DNA of 64,000 nt, taken from the NCBI RefSeq assembly GCF_013282575.1, contig NZ_JAAAYE010000020.1, forward strand, positions 34,768-98,767, read 5' to 3'. Source of the stretch: Paraburkholderia sp. NMBU_R16 (lineage in GTDB: Bacteria; Pseudomonadota; Gammaproteobacteria; Burkholderiales; Burkholderiaceae). Of the stretch, positions 39,247 through 47,804 are shown piece after piece; positions within the stretch are counted from its first letter, which is position 1, and each line of letters begins with the position of its first letter. The notes below the pieces were generated by a model. The model had not been told where the DNA came from, did not search any database, and worked only from the letters and a program-made list of their open reading frames with translations. The translations under genes and the position numbers were made by a program.

Positions 39247-42200
39247 TCAGTTCCCCGTATGCTCAGTACCGGACGGCGGCGGATCGCGCTCGTCGCGCCG
39301 CACCCTGAACCACGCCGCGTAAAGCGCCGGCAAATAGAAAAGTGTCAGGATCGTCGCGCTCGTGATGCCGCCCATCAAAGCGGTGGCCATTGGCCCGAAA
39401 AAATTCGAGCGCAGCAGCGGAATCAGCGCGAGCACCGCAGCCGCCGCGGTCAGCGTGATCGGACGGAACCGGCGGACGGTGGCGCCGATAATGGCATCGA
39501 CGCGCCGATGCCCGGCCGCGATATCCTGCTCGATCTGGTCGACGAGGATGACCGAGTTGCGCATGATGATGCCGAGCATCGCAATGACCCCGAGCATTGC
39601 CACGAAACCGAACGGCTTGCCGAACAGCAGCAGCGTCGCGACGACGCCGATCAGCCCCAACGGCGCGGTCAGCACGACCATCAGCACGCGCGCGAAGCTC
39701 TGCAGTTGGATCATCAGCAGCGTCAATACGGCGATCGCCATCAGCGGCATTTGCGCGTTGATCGACGACTGGCCCTTCGCGCTTTCCTCCACCGATCCAC
39801 CAACTTGGATCCGGTAGCCGAGCGGCAACTGGGCGCGCTCGGTACTCAGCGCGCGATCGATCGCGTTCGTGACGTCGATGCCTTGCGCGTTGCCGCGCAC
39901 GTCGGCCTGGACGGTGATGGTCGGCTGACGGTCGCGCTCCCAAATGACGCCGTATTCGAGCGTCGCGCGCATATGGCCGAGCGAGGCGAGCGGCACCGGC
40001 CCGTTCGGAGTCGGCATCGCGAGACTCGTCAGCCTTGCGGGGTCGACGCGTTCGCTCTTGGGGGCGCGCAGCTCGACACCGATCAGCTTGTCGCGCTCGC
40101 GATACTGCGTGACGGTGTAGCCGGAGAGCGTCATCGCAAGAAAATTCGATACGTCTTGTGACGTCACACCGAGTTCATGTGCTTTCATCTGGTCGATCTC
40201 GAACGACAGAGACCGTTCCGCGGGCTCGTCCCAATCGAATTGCACATTGCGCGTGCGAGTGTCGGCGCGGACCATCGATGCGACTTTCTCGGCAATGGAG
40301 CGCACCGTCGCGATGTCGTCGCCGCTCACGCGGAACTGGATCGGAAAGCCCACGGGCGGCCCATTCTCGAGCCGCGACAAGCGCGTGCGCACACCGGGGA
40401 ATTGGTTTTCGAGCTGCGTATCGAGCCAGCGGGCGAGCTTCTCGCGGTCCTCGACGGATTTGGCAGTCACCACGAATTGCGCGAAGTTCGGCTGCTGCAG
40501 TTGTTGATCGAGCGGGAGATAAAAGCGCGGGGCACCCGTGCCGACGAAGTCCACGAAGTGGTCGATTTCAGGGCGCCCATCGAGCGTCTTCTCGAGGCGC
40601 TTGGCCTCGCGCAACGTCGCCTCGAACGACGCGCCTTCCGGCAGCCGCATGTCGACGAGCAGCTCGGGGCGATCCGAACTCGGAAAGAATTGCTGCGGCA
40701 CGAGCGAGAACCCGGCCAGCGCGATGACGAAGAGCAAGACGGTTATGCTCAGCACGATCGCGCGCCGCTCGACGCACCATGCGACCCAGACGGACAATCG
40801 GCGATAAAAGCGCGTGTCGTAGATATCCACGTGATGCGCGTCGTCCGCCGCGGCGCCGTCGCCGCCCGGGTCCGTGCCGTGTGGGGTACGCTTGCGCTCG
40901 GCCAGCAGGTGATAGCCGAGCAGCGGAATCAGCACCACGGCGGCGAACCACGATGCGATCAGCGCGATCGCCGAGACTTCGAAGATCGAGCGGGTATATT
41001 CGCCGGTACTCGATTTGGCGAGCGCGATCGGCAAGAAGCCCGAAACGGTGACGAGGGTGCCCGTCAACATCGGAAATGCGGTGCTCGTATAGGCGTACGC
41101 CGCGGAGCGCGTCCGATTCCAGCCCTGTTCGAGCTTCACGGCCATCATCTCGACGGCGATGATCGCATCGTCGACGAGCAGCCCGAGTGCCAGCACGAGC
41201 GTGCCGAGCGAAACCTTGTGCAGGCCGATATCGAAGAGGGACATGAACAGCGCCGTGACGGCCAGCACGATCGGAATCGAAATGGCAACCACCATCCCGG
41301 TTCGCAGGCCCAGCGAGATCAGGCTCACGATCAGCACGATCGCGACGGCTTCGCCGACCGCTTCGAGAAAGTCGTTCACCGAATGCGATACCGCATGCGG
41401 CATGCTCGACACCTCTGCGAGCTCGAGCCCGGCCGGCAGATGCATGCGCAATTCGGCGCGCTTGGCATCGAGTGCTTTTCCGAGGCGAATCACGTCACCG
41501 CCGGGCTGCATCGTGATGCCGATGCCGAGCACCGCCTGGTGGTTGCCGCGCATCTGCGTCACGGGCGGGTCGTCGTAACCGCGCGTGATCTTGGCGATAT
41601 CGCCGAGGCGGAACGTGCGCTGGTTAATGGTGATGAGCGTATTGGCGAGCGCCTCGTCATCGCGGAATTGTCCGCTCGGGCGGACGAACACACGGTCGAC
41701 ACCCGTCGTGACGGTGCCGGCCGGCGAAACGGCATTTTGTGCGTTGATGGCCGCGGCCAGCTGTTGTGGCGAGATGTTCAAACGCGTGAGCTGTGCATTC
41801 GATATCTCGATGAAGACGTGCTGATCCGGGTCCCCGAAATAGTCGACTTTCGCCACGCCGGGCACGCGCAGCAGGACCGTGCGCAATTGATCGGCGTAGT
41901 CATGCAACTGGGCCGGCGTGAAGCCGTCGCCTTGGAGCGTATAGACGTTCGTATAGACATCGCCGAACTCGTCATTGAAGAACGGGCCGACGGTCCCCGG
42001 AGGCAGCGTGGCGGCAATGTCCCCCACTTTCTTTCGAATCTGATACCACGTTTCGGGCACATCCTTGACCGGAGCGGAGTCCTTCATCGTGAAAAAGATC
42101 ATCGACTCGCCCGGGCGCGAGTAACTGCGCTGGAAGTCGATGTGCGGCTCTTCCTGCAGCTTGCGACCGATACGGTCTGTGATCTGCTCTTGCACCTGCC

Positions 42201-42444
42201 GAGCCGTCGCACCGGGCCAGAGCGTACGAATCACCATTACCCGGAACGTGAACGGCGGATCTTCCGATTGTGCGAGCCGCGTGTAGGCGAGGATGCCGGC
42301 CAGCGTCGCGAGCGTGATGAGAAAGATCACGAGCGCCTGATGGCGAAGCGCCCATGCGGACAGATTGAAACGGTCTTCCTGCGGGGACGCGGCCGGCATC
42401 GATTGCGGCAGGCCGTCGGAATCGTTGGTGCGATCGACGCTCAT
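39247..42444 (-). CDS. RND efflux pump inner membrane transporter
   Basis: 1065 residues, full length for the AcrB/MMPL-like RND superfamily. It has twelve predicted membrane segments and two large periplasmic loops. The first half has HQALVIFLITLATLAGILAYTRLAQSEDPPF near the N-terminus and GLLVDDAIIAVEMM in the membrane proton-relay region (Asp-Asp pair). The second half ends with LALIPLLRSNFFGPMATALMGGITSATILTLFYLPALY. Its start overlaps the stop of the adaptor gene by four bases (ATGA). It is a proton-driven exporter of drugs or other small molecules, exact range unknown. Confidence 0.93.
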   Translation of the reverse strand: MSVDRTNDSDGLPQSMPAASPQEDRFNLSAWALRHQALVIFLITLATLAGILAYTRLAQSEDPPFTFRVMVIRTLWPGATARQVQEQITDRIGRKLQEEPHIDFQRSYSRPGESMIFFTMKDSAPVKDVPETWYQIRKKVGDIAATLPPGTVGPFFNDEFGDVYTNVYTLQGDGFTPAQLHDYADQLRTVLLRVPGVAKVDYFGDPDQHVFIEISNAQLTRLNISPQQLAAAINAQNAVSPAGTVTTGVDRVFVRPSGQFRDDEALANTLITINQRTFRLGDIAKITRGYDDPPVTQMRGNHQAVLGIGITMQPGGDVIRLGKALDAKRAELRMHLPAGLELAEVSSMPHAVSHSVNDFLEAVGEAVAIVLIVSLISLGLRTGMVVAISIPIVLAVTALFMSLFDIGLHKVSLGTLVLALGLLVDDAIIAVEMMAVKLEQGWNRTRSAAYAYTSTAFPMLTGTLVTVSGFLPIALAKSSTGEYTRSIFEVSAIALIASWFAAVVLIPLLGYHLLAERKRTPHGTDPGGDGAAADDAHHVDIYDTRFYRRLSVWVAWCVERRAIVLSITVLLFVIALAGFSLVPQQFFPSSDRPELLVDMRLPEGASFEATLREAKRLEKTLDGRPEIDHFVDFVGTGAPRFYLPLDQQLQQPNFAQFVVTAKSVEDREKLARWLDTQLENQFPGVRTRLSRLENGPPVGFPIQFRVSGDDIATVRSIAEKVASMVRADTRTRNVQFDWDEPAERSLSFEIDQMKAHELGVTSQDVSNFLAMTLSGYTVTQYRERDKLIGVELRAPKSERVDPARLTSLAMPTPNGPVPLASLGHMRATLEYGVIWERDRQPTITVQADVRGNAQGIDVTNAIDRALSTERAQLPLGYRIQVGGSVEESAKGQSSINAQMPLMAIAVLTLLMIQLQSFARVLMVVLTAPLGLIGVVATLLLFGKPFGFVAMLGVIAMLGIIMRNSVILVDQIEQDIAAGHRRVDAIIGATVRRFRPITLTAAAAVLALIPLLRSNFFGPMATALMGGITSATILTLFYLPALYAAWFRVRRDERDPPPSGTEHTGN

Positions 42445-43610
42445 GACGCAAAATCCTCGGGGTGCAACGGCGCGACGGCGCGGACGTGTTCGCCCGCGCT
42501 GACGGCGTGGACGCCTTGCAGCACCACGCGTTCGCCATCGCGAAGTCCCGAGGCGACGGAGATCGTGCGTTCGTCGTAGCGCACGACTTCAATCGGACGA
42601 AGCTCGAGCGTATCGCTGCCCGCGCGCACGACCCATACGGCCGGCCGCTCGCCGACGTGAAAGAGCGCGGTGGCGGGCAGGGTGAACGGATGCGCGACCG
42701 AAGTGTCGCCGGACGTTTCGAACGCGACGTTCGCGGTCATGCCGAGCTTGAGCGCGGGCGTCGGCGCCTGCAGCGTGAGTTTGACGCGGTAAGTGCGGCT
42801 TTGCGGATCGGCGGCCGGCGAGACTTCGCGCACCCGCGCCGCAAACGTCTGGCCCGGTAAAGCCGGCAGACTCACCCGCGCCGTATGACCGACGGCAAGC
42901 GAGGGCAGCAAGCGTTCGGGCGCGTCGCAGACGACATCGATCTCGCCGCTCCACGCCAGTTGGTAGACAGCCTGACCCACCGACACGTTTTGGCCCGTAT
43001 CGGCGTTTTCAGCCGTAATGACGCCGGCATGATCGGCCGCGAGCGTTGCATACCGGAGCTGATCGGCAGCCAGCGCGCGTTGGGCTTGCGCGGCATCGCG
43101 CTGCGCCGCGGCCGCCGCATAAGCGTCTTGCGTTTGTTCGAGTTGAGCGGACGCGATGAGGTTTTCGTGTGCCTGGGCGCGATCGCGCTCGAGCTGCTGT
43201 TTCGCATAGACGAGCCGGTGCTGTGCCGCGTCGAGCTGCGCTTGCGCGTTGGCGACGTTCTTTTGCATGTCCGCCGGATCCAGGCTCGCCAACACTTGTC
43301 CTGGCTTGACCGTATCGCCGAGACGCACGCGTCGCTCGACGATCTTGCCCGCGACGCGGAACGAAAGGGGCGTGCTGTAGCGTGCCTGCACCTGGCCGGG
43401 CAGCGAGGCGTGCGGTGCGCGACCGTCCGGATGCACCGCAATCGCCACGACGGGTTTGATCGGGGGCGCGGCGGCTTCCCGCGGATGGCAGCCGGCGAGC
43501 GCCAGGGCGCAGCATACCGATGCCAGAACGCTGTATCGGCGTGGGGACGAAGCGGCGCGACGCAACGACGCGCGCACGCCATTCGGCGCGCCATGATCGG
43601 AACGATCCAC
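42441..43610 (-). CDS. RND efflux periplasmic adaptor (membrane fusion protein)
   Basis: About 389 residues if it starts at GTG 43610 (GAGGG four bases upstream). An in-frame start at 43706 would leave almost no room for a promoter. A lipobox ends at Cys41 (LALAGC). The order is the adaptor barrel-sandwich (LSFRVAGKIVERRVRLGDTVKPGQVLASLDPADMQ), a long helical hairpin rich in Ala/Gln (about 100-170), then the beta-barrel (TYRVKLTLQAPTPALKLGMTANVAF). It links the RND pump to the outer membrane duct. It is the first gene of the efflux operon. Confidence 0.87.
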   Translation of the reverse strand: MDRSDHGAPNGVRASLRRAASSPRRYSVLASVCCALALAGCHPREAAAPPIKPVVAIAVHPDGRAPHASLPGQVQARYSTPLSFRVAGKIVERRVRLGDTVKPGQVLASLDPADMQKNVANAQAQLDAAQHRLVYAKQQLERDRAQAHENLIASAQLEQTQDAYAAAAAQRDAAQAQRALAADQLRYATLAADHAGVITAENADTGQNVSVGQAVYQLAWSGEIDVVCDAPERLLPSLAVGHTARVSLPALPGQTFAARVREVSPAADPQSRTYRVKLTLQAPTPALKLGMTANVAFETSGDTSVAHPFTLPATALFHVGERPAVWVVRAGSDTLELRPIEVVRYDERTISVASGLRDGERVVLQGVHAVSAGEHVRAVAPLHPEDFAS

Positions 43611-43715
43611 GAAGCCCTCGAAAGCAGATGAAAGGTGAAGAAAAAGCGCCGCAGGGTGGACCGCGCGAGCGCGGCCGGTCAGCCGCACCGGGGTAAGTCG
43701 TCTCAAATTTGCAGG

Positions 43716-43747
43716 TGCATTCTAATACAGGTGTGTATCAGAATGCA
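43716..43747. promoter_or_regulatory. TetR-type operator over the efflux operon promoter
   Basis: An inverted repeat with 14-bp arms (TGCATTCTAATACA at 43716-43729 and its complement at 43734-43747, one mismatch) and a GGTG spacer. The left arm contains, on the minus strand, TAGAAT (43724-43719), a good -10 for the efflux operon. It lies between the divergent tetR and adaptor genes, so a bound repressor would block both. Confidence 0.8.
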
Positions 43748-43787
43748 AAGACGGATTTGCCGATCTGGCGGTGCTACACTATGTGAT

Positions 43788-44396
43788 ATGAAACGAAAAC
43801 GCCTGACCCGCGAGCAGAGCAAGGACCAGACGCGCGAGCGCTTGATCGACTCCGCGCGCACGATGTTTATCAAAAAGGGGTATGTCGCAACGAGCGTCGA
43901 GGACATCGCGTCAGCGGCGGGCTATACGCGTGGCGCGTTCTATTCGAACTTCGACGGCAAGGCCGAGTTGCTGATCGAACTGCTGCGCCGCGACCACGAC
44001 CGGATGGATGCGGATTTCCAAGCGATCATGCAAGACGGCGGCACGAAAGCGGAGATCGAAACGCGCGTCACGACCTACTACAGCCAGATGATTCGGGACG
44101 ATCATTGCTTCCCGCTTTGGGTCGAGGCGAAACTGCTGGCGGGCCGCGACGCCAAATTCCGCGTCCGCTTCAACGCGTTTAGAAACGAGAAGCTCGAGCA
44201 GATCGCAGCGTATATCCGCGCTTTTTCCGAGCAGGTGGGCAGCGAGCTGCCGTTGCCGGCCGAAACGCTGGCGCTAGGGCTGGTGAGCCTTTGCGACGGC
44301 CTGCAGTTCTTTCGCATGTGCGATCCTCAGCAGTTCACCGACGAGATAACCGAATCGGTCCTCGCGGGCTTCTTCCAACGGGTCCTGGTTGCCTGA
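43788..44396 (+). CDS. TetR/AcrR family transcriptional repressor of the efflux operon
   Basis: 202 residues from ATG 43788 (MKRKRLTREQ). The N-terminal TetR helix-turn-helix is typical: RLIDSARTMFIKKGYVATSVEDIASAAGYTRGAFYSNFDGKAELL. The C-terminal ligand-binding region is all helical with FPLWVEAKLLAGRDAKFRVRF. It is divergent from the RND operon with a strong palindrome between them, the usual arrangement for a local repressor that releases DNA on binding a pump substrate. A longer upstream frame exists but would span the operator. Confidence 0.92.
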   Translation: MKRKRLTREQSKDQTRERLIDSARTMFIKKGYVATSVEDIASAAGYTRGAFYSNFDGKAELLIELLRRDHDRMDADFQAIMQDGGTKAEIETRVTTYYSQMIRDDHCFPLWVEAKLLAGRDAKFRVRFNAFRNEKLEQIAAYIRAFSEQVGSELPLPAETLALGLVSLCDGLQFFRMCDPQQFTDEITESVLAGFFQRVLVA

Positions 44397-44413
44397 AAGA
44401 GCCTCCAGTCTGC

Positions 44414-44427
44414 AATATCGAGATATT
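44414..44427. promoter_or_regulatory. Short palindrome upstream of the orphan gene
   Basis: AATATC-GA-GATATT, a 6-bp-arm palindrome 18 bp past the tetR stop and about 90 bp before the orphan gene. It could be part of an operator. No other evidence supports it. Confidence 0.25.
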
Positions 44428-44517
44428 TCTCAGAGATTTGGGCGTCGACGATGACTAAAACTAGGCGAGTGGAAACGAGCGAATGCGCTCGGTTCGCCAA
44501 CGTTATAGGAGTCGACG

Positions 44518-45594
44518 ATGACCAACGAAGACAACAGGTACGCGGACGCCAAGCGGCGACTGAGGCTGATGATGGATGCCCGGACGCCCTCGCCACAAAC
44601 CGATAATCTGCAGCGGGATCTCGACATTCTGCAGGCAATGCTGCTACTCATCAAAGGCGCGCAAGACGTTCGCGCGATGCAGTCCGGGTCGGGCACGAGC
44701 TACGAAGAATCCAAGCAGCTCGTCTATACGCTGATCGAGACGAAGCCGAAGTTCACGCGAGCCAAAGTGAGCGCGGTCGCCGATACCATTGGGCAACTCG
44801 TGACCTCTGCTGTGCCGACGGCGATCAATGCAGCAGGACAGCTCGCCGCGAAAGCCACCGGCAGCGAGACGGTCGGCAAGGTCTTCGAAGGGGTCAAACA
44901 AGTCCACGATGTCACCGACGCCACCATCAGCGCGGTGGGAACGTTTGCCTCTGTTCCGTCGATGGTTACCACCGTAATGAGCACGACCCACAGCTCGCTC
45001 GTGCAACAGTGCATGACGTGGTGGATGAGCGCCAACGCCGCTGCGAATGCGACGACGCTCGCAAGCGGTTATCTCAACATTCTCAGCCATATTACGACCG
45101 TCATCACGGTGCTCGTGACGGGCAGCAGGCTCGATCCGCTGCAGGCGCTCGAGGATCGCTATCGCGGTACGTGCAGTTGCTGCGGCGTGGCGGCAAATAT
45201 TGCGCAGGAATGGATGAAGGGGGCGGCGTTATCGGCCGCCGCGCTGCATCCGGTCATTGCGGTGCCGGTGGCGGCCTATGGTGCGCTCGACAAAGGCGGC
45301 CATTATGTCGCAAAAAAGCTCGCTGCGAAGAAAGGCAAGGAACGGCACCGGGACGGGTACTACAGCGCTTGCGCGCTATGGGGCGCCGCGCAGCCGAACC
45401 CGTCGGAGCACGAGGTGTTCAAATACCACTTTCCCCATGTCCTCGGCAACGATGGCCGCTGCCCGATTGCCATGCTCATTCTCGCGACGTTGTTCGGACG
45501 GGGGAACCTTGAGGAAGGTGCCGCGAAGGCGGTCGCCGCGATCGTCTCGAACCAGGCGAGCGCAGTCGAGAAGATCAAAGGCTTGATAGGCTAG
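44518..45594 (+). CDS. Orphan protein with hydrophobic segments, function unknown
   Basis: 358 residues after a good TAGGAG site. I recognise no family. The N-terminal 80 residues are charged and helical. Residues about 85-205 are rich in Ala/Thr/Val/Ser with stretches that could insert in membranes (ISAVGTFASVPSMVTTVM, YLNILSHITTVITVLVTG). A cysteine cluster at C219, C221 and C222 (TCSCCG) is followed by a hydrophobic segment (ALSAAALHPVIAVPVAAYGAL). There is a basic stretch KKLAAKKGKERHR, then a conserved-looking YHFPHVLGNDGRCPIAMLIL region. There is no signal peptide. It sits downstream of tetR but has its own leader. Confidence 0.8.
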   Translation: MTNEDNRYADAKRRLRLMMDARTPSPQTDNLQRDLDILQAMLLLIKGAQDVRAMQSGSGTSYEESKQLVYTLIETKPKFTRAKVSAVADTIGQLVTSAVPTAINAAGQLAAKATGSETVGKVFEGVKQVHDVTDATISAVGTFASVPSMVTTVMSTTHSSLVQQCMTWWMSANAAANATTLASGYLNILSHITTVITVLVTGSRLDPLQALEDRYRGTCSCCGVAANIAQEWMKGAALSAAALHPVIAVPVAAYGALDKGGHYVAKKLAAKKGKERHRDGYYSACALWGAAQPNPSEHEVFKYHFPHVLGNDGRCPIAMLILATLFGRGNLEEGAAKAVAAIVSNQASAVEKIKGLIG

Positions 45595-45638
45595 GCGGCA
45601 CCGCGCATCGGCAGTGGGACGCCGTGCGCAGGGCGCCG

Positions 45639-45869
45639 TCAAACGCTGACGCCGGGCCCGTAGTTGCTGCCGATCAGGCGCGTGACCGCATCGACGTCAG
45701 CGTAGTCCTGCTCAGGTAGTCCGTCGAGAATCGACAGGAGCTCGTTGCTCGCGCCGGCATCGCGAGCAATGTCGACGATCTCGTCCTTGTTCGCCGGAAA
45801 GGACACCGAATGCAGCACATCCGCGATCTGAAGATCGATGGGTTCGTCCGGGACCGCGGGTGTCGACAT
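45639..45869 (-). CDS. DUF2795 domain protein
   Basis: 76 residues from ATG 45869. An ATG at 45875 is too close to the AAAGGAG site. The core ADVLHSVSFPANKDEIVDIARDAGASNELLSILDGLPEQDYADVDAVTRLIG follows the DUF2795 pattern: a small, acidic, helical protein with a phenylalanine-proline turn and a late LP..(D/E)Y motif. The function of this family is unknown. It lies between the orphan gene, with which it converges, and a small exported protein gene on the same strand. Confidence 0.82.
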   Translation of the reverse strand: MSTPAVPDEPIDLQIADVLHSVSFPANKDEIVDIARDAGASNELLSILDGLPEQDYADVDAVTRLIGSNYGPGVSV

Positions 45870-45967
45870 GAGCATGCTCCTTTGGCAGTACGGGGCGCCG
45901 CCCGCCGACCTGCGGCGGCGGCTCTGTTGCGGCTCGATTGCGGTCCTCCGGGCTTCGGGGGCCGTCT

Positions 45968-46231
45968 TCAGGTTTGCGCCTGTCGCTCGTGCGGACCGAA
46001 GCGGGCCGCGAGGCCGTGCGGCTTCGGCAATTCGATGCGGCTCCAATGCTGGGGTCCCGGCCCGGTCCCGGCCAGCACGTGCGGTGCGGGCGGTGCCACG
46101 GGCGGCGCGTTGATTCGCGCCGCGGCGAGCGCGGCGCGTGCCGTCAGGCTGTCGAGCGCCGTCGTATGGTTGGGCGCGGCGAAGCACGATGCCGAAAGCA
46201 ATGCCATGGTCGTCAGTGTCGAGACTTTCAT
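45968..46231 (-). CDS. Small exported protein, function unknown
   Basis: 87 residues from ATG 46231, preceded by a near-perfect GAAGGAGGT site. The first 19 residues form a signal peptide (MKVSTLTTMALLSASCFAA). The mature part is short and rich in Ala and Pro (ARINAPPVAPPAPHVLAGTGPGPQHW) and has no domain I recognise. After processing it has no cysteine. It is on the same strand as the downstream DUF2795 gene and the upstream Ntn-hydrolase gene, 92 bp from the latter, and might be cotranscribed with either. Confidence 0.65.
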   Translation of the reverse strand: MKVSTLTTMALLSASCFAAPNHTTALDSLTARAALAAARINAPPVAPPAPHVLAGTGPGPQHWSRIELPKPHGLAARFGPHERQAQT

Positions 46232-46323
46232 GACTCGACCTCCTTCTCGATGCGACATGCAGCCTTTGAGTCGTCTTCCGACCGGCAAACGCAGCATGCC
46301 GCGTGCCCGGGGCAGGGCGTGCC

Positions 46324-47661
46324 CTAGCGCAGCACTTCGAAGCGCGTCCAGGGCCACGAGGGCCTGTCGCGCATGTAACCGTTGAGCCAATTCCACTGCG
46401 GGTGGCGTTTCATGAACGCCTGTGCATCGAACGGGCGGCCGCAGGGATGTCCCCAGCGCGCCCAGAACGCGAGATCGCGCGCCATTTCGCTGTCGACGAC
46501 TTTGCCATCGTTCGCACCCCAAGGATTGAACGGTCCATGGTCGTGACCGGCGAAGCGCGCGTCGTCGAGCTCCAAATGCCCGCAGATGGTGCGCGAGCAA
46601 GGATTGTCGTCGCGGTCGAGATAGACATCGTGATGATCGGCGATCATTTCCTTCGCGAGCTCGACATCGATCTTGCCGTGGTGGATGTCGGCCAACTGCA
46701 TGAAACGCAGGCGGCGCGCTCCGTTTTTACGAACGTCGGTATAGTCTTCGCCCTCGCCAATGCACTCCTGATTGCGAATTTTCAAGTTGGTGGCGGTATT
46801 GCAACCACTATAGAAGCCGTCCTTGGTGCTTTCGAATCCGCGGGCGTGCAGCCCGAGTTCGAAGCGAGCGATTTCGCCAGTTTTCAAATCGCCCAGCAAC
46901 CAGCTGTTCGCATAGCCGCCGTTGTTCGACAGTGCAAACATGTCGCACCATTCGCCGATCGAATTGGCGTATTGCGTCGCACGTCGCGAACGGTAGAATT
47001 CCGGCGCGCCCGATGGGTTGTAGCCGGCGAAGTTCGAGATCGTCGTTTCGGTCACCATGAGGCCGGCAGACGTCAGCCAGAAGTCCGTCAGACTCGAAAT
47101 GCAGCCGGGCAGGCCCTGCATCAGAATGCGGTGTCCCGCGTCTGGGACGATGTCGAATACCACGTTGAATGCGTCGCCCGCCGCGTAGCGGTCCCACGAG
47201 TTGTGGGCCATGACGATGCTGCCATCGCGCGTGGCGCTGCCGGTCGCAATGAATGCGCTGCAGTGATGCCCCCGTCGGCCGCGCCAGAGCTTGATGCCGG
47301 CCGAAGGATCCCGCGCCGCCGCCTGGGTCGGCCACCAGCTTTGCAGCAAGTCCATATAGCCGTTCCATGCGAGCACGTCGGCGAACGGCAACTTTGCACC
47401 GTCGGCGATACCCTGAATTTCGTCCAGGTATTCGGTATCGAGCTTGCGCGAAAACTGCTCGACGGCAGCACGCGTGAACGTTTCGAACTCTTCCCCGGTA
47501 TCCCAGCGGGCGAGATATTTGGCGGTGCGGATCGCGTTGTGGATCTCCGCGGCCAACACTTTGCCGTGCTGCTCGCCACGGTCGTACGGCTCGCCTTCAA
47601 TATGGACGAAAATCCATCCCGCGTGGTCGCGGCGCACGGCATCGAGGAACGGCTCGCTCAT
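46324..47661 (-). CDS. C45-family / phospholipase-B-like Ntn hydrolase
   Basis: 445 residues. The middle block HHCSAFIATGSATRDGSIVMAHNSWD at about 132-157 matches the autoproteolytic nucleophile region of the acyl-CoA:6-aminopenicillanate acyltransferase (C45) and phospholipase-B-like groups. Cys134 is the likely nucleophile exposed after self-cleavage. Upstream, YDRGEQHGKVLAAEI and LAWNGYMDL fit the family. There is no signal peptide, so unlike eukaryotic lysosomal members it should be cytosolic. It may split amide or ester bonds, with unknown substrate. It carries four late Cys residues of uncertain role. Confidence 0.78.
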   Translation of the reverse strand: MSEPFLDAVRRDHAGWIFVHIEGEPYDRGEQHGKVLAAEIHNAIRTAKYLARWDTGEEFETFTRAAVEQFSRKLDTEYLDEIQGIADGAKLPFADVLAWNGYMDLLQSWWPTQAAARDPSAGIKLWRGRRGHHCSAFIATGSATRDGSIVMAHNSWDRYAAGDAFNVVFDIVPDAGHRILMQGLPGCISSLTDFWLTSAGLMVTETTISNFAGYNPSGAPEFYRSRRATQYANSIGEWCDMFALSNNGGYANSWLLGDLKTGEIARFELGLHARGFESTKDGFYSGCNTATNLKIRNQECIGEGEDYTDVRKNGARRLRFMQLADIHHGKIDVELAKEMIADHHDVYLDRDDNPCSRTICGHLELDDARFAGHDHGPFNPWGANDGKVVDSEMARDLAFWARWGHPCGRPFDAQAFMKRHPQWNWLNGYMRDRPSWPWTRFEVLR

Positions 47662-47804
47662 CTTCGCTCCGGATCGACGAATCGGCCGGGAGAACGCTCA
47701 CCCGGTGCGTTGCGCACGGTACGGCGTCGTTGCCCAGCTTCCGTTTCATTGTAGAGAAATTGCCGAGCTTTGCCATCCGGGCCATCACGCGCGGCCCATG
47801 CCGA

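Noticed and set aside
40177..42579. Open frame of 800 codons on the plus strand
   Set aside because: Antisense to the RND transporter, which has all family motifs.
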